A stretch of 6,109 nt of DNA from Dehalococcoidales bacterium. Lineage in GTDB: Bacteria; Chloroflexota; Dehalococcoidia; Dehalococcoidales; Fen-1064. The notes under the pieces are model-generated. The model did no database searches. It had not been told where the DNA came from and was given only the letters and a program-made list of their open reading frames with translations. The position numbers and the translations under genes are program-made. Positions 1 to 6,103 of this stretch are shown in pieces. Each line of letters opens with the position of its first letter. Positions within the stretch are counted from its first letter, which is position 1. The DNA lies in the NCBI GenBank assembly GCA_028713395.1, contig JAQTOJ010000123.1:1-6109 (forward strand), given 5' to 3'.

Positions 1-1
1 G

Positions 2-1309
2 GGCGCCCGCTGTTCGCTGGCGGACGGTTGGGGCGGCAGTATGATCTCCACTGAATTACAGGACATCATGTTCGGCACGCCTTCGCCCTCCATCAGTCAG
101 ATCAACCTGGGCGTTTTGAAACAGGATGAAGTGAATATCATCGTGCACGGCCACGAACCCGCCCTGGCGGAAATGCTGGCTGTCGTAGCCAGTGACCCGG
201 AAATGGTTGCCTACGCTAAATCCAAGGGCGCCAAAGGTATCAATCTCGCCGGGATGTGCTGCACTTCCAACGAGATTATGATGCGGCACGGTATCCCCAT
301 TGCCGGTAACTTCCTGCAGCAGGAACTGGCCATCATCACCGGCGCTGTCGATGCCATGATTGTTGACGTCCAGTGCATTATGCAGGGCTTAGCTGAAGTA
401 GCCAAATGCTACCATACCAAACTGATTACCACGGATGAACGCGCCAAAATTCAGGGCGCCGTCCATATGCAGTTCGATGAAGCCAACGCCCTGGAATCCA
501 CCAAAGCCATTGTCAGAGCCGCTATCGATAATTATGTCAACCGCAAGGCTAACGTAGTGATTCCGCAGTATAAAACGGAACTGATTGCCGGGTTCAGCCA
601 CGAGACTATCAACTACTTACTCGGCGGCATGTTCCGCGCTTCCTACCGCCCGCTGAATGAAAACATTATCAACGGTAGAATCCGGGGGGTCGCCGGTGTC
701 GTCGGTTGTAACAATGCCCGTGTCACGCACGATGACGTCCACCTGAAATTAGTCAAAGAACTGATTAAAAACGATGTGCTGGTGCTGTTGACCGGATGCG
801 CCGCCATGAGCATTGCTAAAGCCGGCTTGATGGTGCCGGAAGGCGCCCAGTATGCCGGCGAAGGCTTGCGCTCGGTTTGCGAAGCCGTCGGCATCCCGCC
901 CGTCCTGCACCTCGGAGCCTGTATCGATAACAGCCGTATCCTCGTTGCCGCCACCGCGATGGTCAAGGACGGCGGTCTGGGTGATGATATCTCCGACCTG
1001 CCCGCCTGCGGCGCTGCCCCGGAATGGATGAGCGAGAAAGCCATTGCCATCGGGCAGTATTTTGTCAGCTCGGGTGTTTACACGCTGTTCGGTGTCACCT
1101 GGCCGACCATCGGCAGCAAAGAAGTCACCGATTACTTGTTCAAGGATATGGAACAGAAGTACGGCGGCATGTGGGATTTTGAACTCGACCCTATCAAAAT
1201 GGCAGAAAAAATGATCGCCCATATCGATAAGAAACGCAAAGCCCTCGGCATCGATAAAGCCAGAGAACGCGTGCTTTACGATATGGCCATGAGGAGGGAC
1301 TTAACGTAA
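2..1309 (+). CDS. acsA: Ni-Fe carbon monoxide dehydrogenase, catalytic subunit (C-terminal part, cut by left edge)
   Basis: Anaerobic CODH interconverts CO2 and CO at a Ni-Fe-S C-cluster; next to acsB it is expected to feed CO through a tunnel to acetyl-CoA synthase. The reading frame is open to the left edge: the 13 codons before the ATG at 41 encode GARCSLADGWGGS, which continues the conserved CODH sequence, so that ATG is internal. About 435 residues are visible, and roughly 240 N-terminal residues (B- and D-cluster cysteines) are missing compared with the ~670-residue Moorella enzyme. Numbering from Met at 41, the C-cluster ligands are His38 (in VHGHEP), Cys74 (GMCCTSNE), Cys112 (VQCIMQG), Cys223 (GCNN), Cys253 (TGCAAM) and Cys294 (GACIDNSR). 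The conserved SEKAIAIG lysine is also present. The spacing between the last two ligands is 9 residues shorter than I recall for structurally known enzymes. The gene ends 88 nt before acsB. Family assignment is very secure; acsA rather than a monofunctional cooS is inferred from context. Confidence 0.96.
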   Translation, partial: GARCSLADGWGGSMISTELQDIMFGTPSPSISQINLGVLKQDEVNIIVHGHEPALAEMLAVVASDPEMVAYAKSKGAKGINLAGMCCTSNEIMMRHGIPIAGNFLQQELAIITGAVDAMIVDVQCIMQGLAEVAKCYHTKLITTDERAKIQGAVHMQFDEANALESTKAIVRAAIDNYVNRKANVVIPQYKTELIAGFSHETINYLLGGMFRASYRPLNENIINGRIRGVAGVVGCNNARVTHDDVHLKLVKELIKNDVLVLLTGCAAMSIAKAGLMVPEGAQYAGEGLRSVCEAVGIPPVLHLGACIDNSRILVAATAMVKDGGLGDDISDLPACGAAPEWMSEKAIAIGQYFVSSGVYTLFGVTWPTIGSKEVTDYLFKDMEQKYGGMWDFELDPIKMAEKMIAHIDKKRKALGIDKARERVLYDMAMRRDLT

Positions 1310-1380
1310 GCTCCCGGTTTTCAGTTTTCAGTCACCCTCACACCTCTGACGGCTGACCACTGATTGCTGATAGCTACTTA
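1310..1380. repeat. Heptamer-repeat element with inverted halves in the CODH-acsB spacer
   Basis: On the right side four consecutive heptamers of form CTGANNN begin at 1346, 1353, 1360 and 1367, followed by a decayed fifth at 1374. On the left side the heptamer TTTTCAG occurs twice in tandem (1318-1324 and 1325-1331), which is the inverted form (CTGAAAA on the other strand). The two halves can pair imperfectly: 1321-1332 against 1359-1370, with 9 of 12 positions complementary. The 12-mer GCTGACCACTGA at 1352-1363 recurs exactly in the acsB-acsC spacer. Heptanucleotide tandem repeats are known as dispersed intergenic elements in some bacteria, notably cyanobacteria; a role here (RNA processing, stability or none) is not shown. 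Confidence 0.7.
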
Positions 1381-1382
1381 AG

Positions 1383-1400
1383 GGAGGAGAATGAAAGATG
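1383..1400 (+). promoter_or_regulatory. Ribosome binding site that fixes the acsB start
   Basis: GGAGG at 1383-1387 lies 10 nt before the ATG at 1398, with an overlapping GGAG at 1386-1389. A closer ATG at 1391 is in another frame and opens only a four-codon reading frame (MKDV, stop at 1403-1405) that overlaps the true start. That ATG is also too close to the Shine-Dalgarno sequence, so 1398 is the start; the encoded N-terminus MSKIIASAAIRGAHKIVE fits the ACS family. Confidence 0.85.
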
Positions 1401-3605
1401 TCTAAAATAATCGCTTCAGCCGCCATTCGTGGCGCTCATAAAATAGTAGAACGCGCTGAGACCAAGTGGAAATGGGCCATGGATAAATGGGGCGCCAACG
1501 AACCTGTCGGTTTCCCCAATACCGCCTATTATCTGCCCATTATCTACGGCATGCTCGGTCATAAAGTGGAAAAACTCGGGGATATGGAAGCCGTCCTCAA
1601 GAAATGCCGTAAACTGCTGCCACCTCCCGTGAGAGAAATCCATCCGCTGCCTTACCTGGCGCCCGCTTTGGATGCCGGTATGGCCACCTTCTTCGCGGAA
1701 GAAATTATTGAAGCCATTCGCTATCTGGAAACCCCCAACTTCTATGTGCGCGGTGAGGATGTCACCCCGGATAACATCTGGTTGGGCGCCGCCGATGACG
1801 TTATCATGAGAAAACGCGGCGTGGAATTCGTGGATGGCACGGCTCCCGGTTTTGCCGCCATCCTGGGCGCGGCGCCCACCAAGGAAATAGCTGCCAGCAT
1901 CGCTCACGAGTTGCAGAAGAAAAATCTCTATGTTTTCATGGCGGGGGAATATAACGGCAAGCGTTTTTCCGAACAGCTCGTAGAAGCCGGCACCCAGATC
2001 GGCTGGGGCGTCCGTTTGGTACCGTTCAGCCCGGATGTCTCCGGCACCGTCTTCGCCATGGGTTTCGCCACCCGCGCCGCCATGTCTTTCGGCGGTCTGG
2101 AACCGGGCGATTACCGCAAGATTCTGATTTATAACAAAGATAGAATTTTTGCCTTCGCTTTACCGATGGGTTATGTCACCGACGAGTGGTACGCCAATGC
2201 CGCCGGAGCCATTAACTGGGGCTTCCCGGTCATTGCCGATACCCCCATCCCGGAAGTCCTGCCCACCGGTCTCACCACCTACGAACATGTCGTCTCCAAC
2301 ATTCCCCACGACCAGATCGTCCAGAAAGCCATCGAGGTCCGCGGCTTAAAGGTCACCATGACGGAAATTCCCATTCCCGTCGCCTACGGTCCCGCCTTTG
2401 AGGGTGAAAGAGTCCGCGGCGATGACATCTACCTTGAAGCCGGCGGCGGTCGCACGCCCATGGTGGAATGGGTCACTTCCAAGCGCATGGATGAAGTGGA
2501 AGACGGCCGCGTTGAGGTCATCGGTCCGGAAATCACCGATGTCCCCGCTAAATCGACTCTCCCCATGGCCATTAATGTGGAAGTCGCCGGGCGGCAGTTC
2601 GAGTCCGACTACGAACCTATCCTGGAACGCCAGGTGCACCATTTGATCAACTACGCCCAGGGCGTCATGCACATCGGGCAGCGGGATATCGCCTGGCTGC
2701 GCGTCAGCAAACAGGCCGTGGAAAAGGGTTTCAAGCTCGCCCATATCGGCACGATTCTTCACGCCAAGCTGCATCAGGATTTTGGTAGAATTTTTGATAA
2801 ATTACAGGTGAAAATCTACACGGATGAAGCCAAGGTTAAGCAAATAGTGGAAAAAGCCCGCGCCGCCTATGCGGAGCGCGATGCCCGTATTGAAGGTATG
2901 ACCGATGAGACCACCGATATGTATTACTCCTGCACGCTCTGTCAGTCCTTCGCCCCCAGCCACGTCTGCGTCGTCAGCCCGGAGAGGACAGGTCTTTGCG
3001 GTTCCTATAACTGGATGGACTGCAAAGCTTCCTTCGAGATCAACCCCACCGGCCCCAACCAGCCGGTGCCCAAAGGTGAGGTCATCGATGCCAAACTGGG
3101 GCAATTCAAAGGTGTCAACGAATTCCTTTTCAAAGCCTCGCGCGGGAAGTTCGACCATTATAATTTCTACAGCTTGGTGAATGATCCTATGACTACCTGC
3201 GGCTGCTGCGAAGCCATTGCCGCGGTGTTGCCCATGTGCAACGGTATTATGACCGTCAACCGTGAATTTGCCGGTATGACCCCCAGCGGCATGAAATTCA
3301 CCACCCTCGCCGGCACGATCGGCGGCGGTATCAGCACCCCCGGTTTTGTGGGTCACGGCAAATATAACATTACCCAGCGCAAATTCCTCAGCGGCGATGG
3401 CGGTCTTTTAAGAATCGTCTGGATGCCGAAAATGCTCAAAGAAGAAATCGGTGAAAGGTTTGCCCAGCGCGCCGCCGAAATGGGCGTGCCGGACCTGCTG
3501 GATAGGATCGCGGATGAAACTGTGGGCACCACCGAGGATGAAATACTACCTTTCCTCACGGAAAAAGATCATCCCGCCTTGAAAATGGACCCGATTATCG
3601 GATAA
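1398..3605 (+). CDS. acsB: Acetyl-CoA synthase (CODH/ACS alpha subunit)
   Basis: AcsB joins the methyl group from the corrinoid protein, CO from CODH and coenzyme A into acetyl-CoA. The 735 residues match the full-length bacterial enzyme (729 in Moorella as I recall). Residues 1 to about 315 form the N-terminal domain that contacts CODH and carries the CO tunnel, absent from archaeal CdhC; the middle domain spans about 316-505 and the C-terminal A-cluster domain about 506-735. The A-cluster ligands are all present: Cys512, Cys515, Cys524 and Cys534 for the [4Fe-4S] cubane, with Cys515 also bridging to the proximal nickel, and the Cys601-Gly-Cys603 motif for the distal nickel. Their spacing is identical to Moorella (506/509/518/528/595/597) with a constant offset of six. 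Residue 604, directly after Cys-Gly-Cys, is a cysteine where I recall phenylalanine. The C-terminus ends ALKMDPIIG, as in the family. It lies between CODH and acsC with repeat-bearing spacers on both sides. Identification is essentially certain. Confidence 0.98.
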   Translation: MSKIIASAAIRGAHKIVERAETKWKWAMDKWGANEPVGFPNTAYYLPIIYGMLGHKVEKLGDMEAVLKKCRKLLPPPVREIHPLPYLAPALDAGMATFFAEEIIEAIRYLETPNFYVRGEDVTPDNIWLGAADDVIMRKRGVEFVDGTAPGFAAILGAAPTKEIAASIAHELQKKNLYVFMAGEYNGKRFSEQLVEAGTQIGWGVRLVPFSPDVSGTVFAMGFATRAAMSFGGLEPGDYRKILIYNKDRIFAFALPMGYVTDEWYANAAGAINWGFPVIADTPIPEVLPTGLTTYEHVVSNIPHDQIVQKAIEVRGLKVTMTEIPIPVAYGPAFEGERVRGDDIYLEAGGGRTPMVEWVTSKRMDEVEDGRVEVIGPEITDVPAKSTLPMAINVEVAGRQFESDYEPILERQVHHLINYAQGVMHIGQRDIAWLRVSKQAVEKGFKLAHIGTILHAKLHQDFGRIFDKLQVKIYTDEAKVKQIVEKARAAYAERDARIEGMTDETTDMYYSCTLCQSFAPSHVCVVSPERTGLCGSYNWMDCKASFEINPTGPNQPVPKGEVIDAKLGQFKGVNEFLFKASRGKFDHYNFYSLVNDPMTTCGCCEAIAAVLPMCNGIMTVNREFAGMTPSGMKFTTLAGTIGGGISTPGFVGHGKYNITQRKFLSGDGGLLRIVWMPKMLKEEIGERFAQRAAEMGVPDLLDRIADETVGTTEDEILPFLTEKDHPALKMDPIIG

Positions 3606-3679
3606 AAAATAAATAGCACTCAGCAATCAGCTTCGAGGTAAAGAAAAAGCTGAACGCTGACCACTGAAAGCTATAAGCT
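3606..3679. repeat. Heptamer-repeat stem-loop in the acsB-acsC spacer
   Basis: This is a second copy of the element type seen before acsB. Heptamers of form CTGANNN start at 3650, 3657 and 3664, with a decayed one at 3671; inverted heptamers TCAGCAA and TCAGCTT lie at 3620-3633. The arms 3620-3633 and 3647-3660 are complementary at 12 of 14 positions around a 13-nt loop (3634-3646). The shared 12-mer GCTGACCACTGA (3656-3667) ends 33 nt before the acsC start; its copy before acsB ends 34 nt before that start. No convincing promoter is seen in the spacer, so acsC is probably co-transcribed with acsB through this structure. Confidence 0.72.
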
Positions 3680-3700
3680 CGTTAGAAGGAGATAATTTAG

Positions 3701-5047
3701 ATGGCGCTTACAGGAATACAGATCTTCAAACTGTTACCCAAAAGCAATTGCGGTAAATGCGGCGTGCCTACTTGCCTGGCTTTTGCCATGAATCTGGCCG
3801 CCGGTAAAGCGGAACTCACCGCTTGCCCCACCGTTTCCGAAGAAGCCAAGGCGATGCTGGCGGAAGCCTCCGCGCCCCCCATACGGCCGGTGACCATCGG
3901 CACGGGGGAAAAGGCTTTCAAAGTGGGCGGGGAAACGGTTTTGTTCCGCCACGAAAAGCGGTTTGAAAACCCCACCGGTATTGCCATCCTCGTCTCCGAT
4001 GATATGACCGAGGCGGAGGTTGACAGCCGTGTAGCAAAATTCAATCTTTATACCTACGAGCGTGTCGGTCTCAAATTACGCGCCAATGCCATCGCCATAA
4101 AAAAGATGGGCGGTGACATCGCCAAATTCACCGCGCTCGTAAACAAAGTAGCCGCCGCCACCGATGGGGCTCTGATTTTGATGGCGAGCCAGCCGGAAGC
4201 TTTGGCCGCCGCTCTCAAAGGCATTGCCGCCCGTAAACCTTTGCTCTACGCCGCCACCAAAGCCAACGCCGAAGCGGTGGCCGCGCTGGCCAAAGAATTT
4301 AACTGCCCCGTCGCCGTCAAAGGCGCTAGCCTGGAAGAAGTGGCGGAACTGACCGCGCTGCTGGAAAAAGCCGGTGTCAAAGACATGGTGATCGATTCCG
4401 GCGCGCGCACCGTGAAACAGTTGCTCGCCGACCAGGTGCACATCCGCGCCTCTGCCCTGGTAAAGAAATTCCGCCCGCTCGGTTACCCCACCATCACTTT
4501 ACCCTGTGAAATGACGTCTAATCCCATGAAAGAAGCCCTCATTGCCAGCATGCTGGTTTCCAAATACGCCGGGATCATCGTTCTTTCCGATATCCAGGGC
4601 GAGGTGCTCTTCCCGTTGCTGGTGGAACGTATGAACATCTTTACCGACCCACAGCGCCCGCTGGCGACCACTCCCGGTATTTACGAGATCAACAACCCCA
4701 ATGAAAATTCGCCTATTTTGATCACCACCAACTTCTCGCTCACCTACTTCATTGTTTCCGGTGAAATAGAAGGCAGTAAGGTGCCCAGCTACCTGCTGAT
4801 TATGGATACTGAAGGCTTGTCTGTCATGACCGCCTGGGCAGCCGGCAAATTCGTCGCTGACCTGATGGCGCAGTTCGTCAAGAAATCTGCCATCGAAGGC
4901 AAGGTCAAACACCGCAAACTGATTATCCCCGGTTATTCCGCTTCTGAAAGCGGCGGTCTGGAAGAAGACCTGTCCGGATGGGAAATTTTAGTCGGACCCA
5001 GAGAGGCCTCGCACCTACCCGCCTACTTGAAATCCTGGAAAGCGTAA
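3701..5047 (+). CDS. acsC: Corrinoid iron-sulfur protein, large (gamma) subunit
   Basis: The large subunit of the corrinoid iron-sulfur protein carries the methyl group on cobalamin between the AcsE methyltransferase and the A-cluster of AcsB. Its length of 448 residues is almost that of the Moorella protein (about 446). The N-terminal domain (1 to about 57) holds the [4Fe-4S] cluster motif with Cys17, Cys20, Cys25 and Cys42 (C-x2-C-x4-C-x16-C), used for reductive reactivation of cobalt. A TIM-barrel domain follows (about 60-325), then a C-terminal corrinoid-binding Rossmann-like domain (about 326-448) with the conserved TEGLSVMTAWAAGK stretch at 370-383, IPGYSAS at 409-415 and VGPREASHLP near the end. 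AAGGAG at 3686-3691, 9 nt upstream, supports the start. The obligate partner AcsD (small subunit) is not encoded next to it in this window. The gene ends 10 nt before acsE, implying tight co-transcription with it. Confidence 0.97.
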   Translation: MALTGIQIFKLLPKSNCGKCGVPTCLAFAMNLAAGKAELTACPTVSEEAKAMLAEASAPPIRPVTIGTGEKAFKVGGETVLFRHEKRFENPTGIAILVSDDMTEAEVDSRVAKFNLYTYERVGLKLRANAIAIKKMGGDIAKFTALVNKVAAATDGALILMASQPEALAAALKGIAARKPLLYAATKANAEAVAALAKEFNCPVAVKGASLEEVAELTALLEKAGVKDMVIDSGARTVKQLLADQVHIRASALVKKFRPLGYPTITLPCEMTSNPMKEALIASMLVSKYAGIIVLSDIQGEVLFPLLVERMNIFTDPQRPLATTPGIYEINNPNENSPILITTNFSLTYFIVSGEIEGSKVPSYLLIMDTEGLSVMTAWAAGKFVADLMAQFVKKSAIEGKVKHRKLIIPGYSASESGGLEEDLSGWEILVGPREASHLPAYLKSWKA

Positions 5048-5057
5048 AGGAGAAAAA

Positions 5058-5930
5058 ATGATACTCATCGGTGAAAATCTCAACATTATGTCCAAGACAC
5101 TCGGCCCGGCGATGAAAGAACGCGATGCCAAACCGATTCAGGAAATCGCCATCGCCCAGACGAAACAGGGCATGGACTATATCGATGTCAACATCGGACC
5201 CGCCCGCAAGGAAGGCGATAAATTCATGGAGTGGATGGTTAAAACCGTCCAGGAAGTCACCGATAAACCGCTCTCCCTGGATACCACAAACCCCCTCGCT
5301 ATGGAAGCCGGGTTGAAAGTGCACAAAGGCCGGGCGCTCATCAATTCCATCTCTTTGGCGAGAATGGAAGAAGAATTGCCGCTGGTCACTAAATACGATT
5401 GCGATTTCATCGGGTTGCTTTGGGGGAGAGAAGGTCTCCCCCGTGACGCCAACGAACGCGGCGCCATCGCCGCCGAACTCCTTTACACCGCTAATGCCAA
5501 AGACATTAAAAACGAGCAGATCTGGTTCGACCCGATTGTCACCCCGGCGGTGAACATCGAATCCAATCACGTCAAACCCTGCCTGGAATTCATGGGCATG
5601 TTGCCTGACCTGGCGCCCGGCTCCGGTTCCGCCGTCGGTCTCTCCAACGTCTCTAACGGCGCCCCGAACAATCTCCGGGCTTACCTGAACCGCACTTATT
5701 TGATGATGTTGATGAAATACAATATCCATTCCGCCATCGTAGACGCCTTCGATCAGGAACTCATCGATATCGCCCGCGGCCGTAAACCCGCCCTCGTCAA
5801 ACTGGTGCACCGCGTCATGGATGGAGAGGTCGTGGAGGTCTCCAAATTGAACACGGAAGAGGCCAAGTACGCCAAGACCGTCAAAGTCCTGCTCGGGATT
5901 TCGCTCTATTCCCATTCCTGGCTGGACTAA
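5058..5930 (+). CDS. acsE: Methyltetrahydrofolate:corrinoid iron-sulfur protein methyltransferase
   Basis: AcsE transfers the methyl group of 5-methyltetrahydrofolate to the Co(I) corrinoid of AcsC/AcsD, joining the folate branch to the carbonyl branch of the pathway. The protein is a single pterin-binding TIM barrel (DHPS-like family). Folate-site residues corresponding to Moorella Asp75, Asn96, Asp160 and Asn199 appear as Asp75 (SLDTTN), Asn96 (INSISL), Asp158 (FDPIVTPA) and Asn197 (GLSNVSNGAPN); NRTYL at 211-215 is also conserved. At 290 residues it is about 28 longer than Moorella AcsE (262). The extra length seems to lie at about residues 240-273, between the IDIA helix and the final segment, and is rich in charged residues. 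AAAGGAG at 5046-5052, overlapping the acsC stop codon, serves as ribosome binding site 5 nt before the ATG. A strong hairpin follows the stop codon, marking the probable operon end. Confidence 0.95.
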   Translation: MILIGENLNIMSKTLGPAMKERDAKPIQEIAIAQTKQGMDYIDVNIGPARKEGDKFMEWMVKTVQEVTDKPLSLDTTNPLAMEAGLKVHKGRALINSISLARMEEELPLVTKYDCDFIGLLWGREGLPRDANERGAIAAELLYTANAKDIKNEQIWFDPIVTPAVNIESNHVKPCLEFMGMLPDLAPGSGSAVGLSNVSNGAPNNLRAYLNRTYLMMLMKYNIHSAIVDAFDQELIDIARGRKPALVKLVHRVMDGEVVEVSKLNTEEAKYAKTVKVLLGISLYSHSWLD

Positions 5931-5950
5931 ATATTTCTGATAAATTAATT

Positions 5951-6005
5951 AATGGCTGTTGTAAAATGAGATATAATTTCAATTACAACAGCCATTTTAG
6001 TTATT
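5951..6005 (+). terminator. Stem-loop after acsE, probable transcription terminator
   Basis: A perfect 14-bp inverted repeat joins 5951-5964 (AATGGCTGTTGTAA) and 5983-5996, around an 18-nt AT-rich loop that can itself pair further after a small bulge. It starts 20 nt after the acsE stop codon. The following sequence TTTTAGTTATTT is T-rich but interrupted, so termination may be imperfect. The flank on the other side is also AT-rich, so the hairpin could act in both directions. It ends the only gene cluster in the window, which suits an operon terminator. Confidence 0.65.
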
Positions 6006-6057
6006 TACCATCGATCCCCGCGCAAGTGCAGAAACGTCAAGAGTATTGATAATATAA

Positions 6058-6069
6058 GTGAATATTCAC
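6058..6069. repeat. 12-bp perfect palindrome GTGAATATTCAC
   Basis: The site is fully self-complementary and sits in AT-rich non-coding DNA about 130 nt after acsE. Such a dyad could be a binding site for a dimeric regulator of a gene beyond the right edge, but a chance palindrome is equally possible; no promoter or start codon with a ribosome binding site is visible next to it. Confidence 0.3.
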
Positions 6070-6081
6070 CATGGATTTTTC

Positions 6082-6103
6082 CCTCCCTTTAGGTAAAGGG
6101 AGG
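6082..6103. repeat. GC-rich inverted repeat at the right edge, possible dispersed repeat or terminator
   Basis: Arms CCTCCCTTT (6082-6090) and AAAGGGAGG (6095-6103) are perfectly complementary around the loop AGGT. The following bases, TCAGGA, resemble the continuation of widespread REP-like intergenic palindromes of the type CCCTCTCCCTTT...AAGGGAGAGGGTCAGGGTGAGG, so this may be the first part of such an element cut by the window edge. It could alternatively be a terminator of a gene on the minus strand beyond the edge. Confidence 0.5.

Noticed and set aside
56..1222. Several minus-strand open frames of 64-157 codons opposite the CODH gene.
   Set aside because: All are antisense to conserved CODH sequence, overlap each other in different frames, and show no family resemblance.
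1310..1397. CRISPR-like array in the repeat-bearing spacers.
   Set aside because: The repeat unit is only 7 bases with no unique spacers, and no cas gene is present.
1416..3559. Minus-strand open frames (up to 184 codons) and short plus-strand frames at 2149-2349, 2398-2646 and 2905-3180 inside acsB.
   Set aside because: They sit within a full-length conserved AcsB. The plus-strand ones are Pro/Ser/Arg-rich off-frame translations and none has a supported start or domain.
3672..3677. TATAAG as a possible -10 box upstream of acsC.
   Set aside because: There is no -35-like hexamer at suitable spacing, and the sequence is a decayed member of the heptamer repeat.
3697..4912. Minus-strand open frames opposite acsC.
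   Set aside because: They are shadows of the conserved acsC frame with biased composition and no recognisable motif.
4923..5915. A 330-codon open frame on the minus strand, longer than acsE itself, spanning the acsC-acsE junction.
   Set aside because: It lies wholly antisense to the end of acsC and nearly all of acsE, both with clear family motifs. Its product is rich in Phe, His, Gly and Asp with no recognisable domain, as expected for the shadow of a codon-biased gene.
5949..5977. Possible promoter with TATAAT at 5972-5977.
   Set aside because: The -35 region at proper spacing (TTAATG) is a poor match, the hexamer lies in the loop of a strong hairpin, and no gene start follows within the window.
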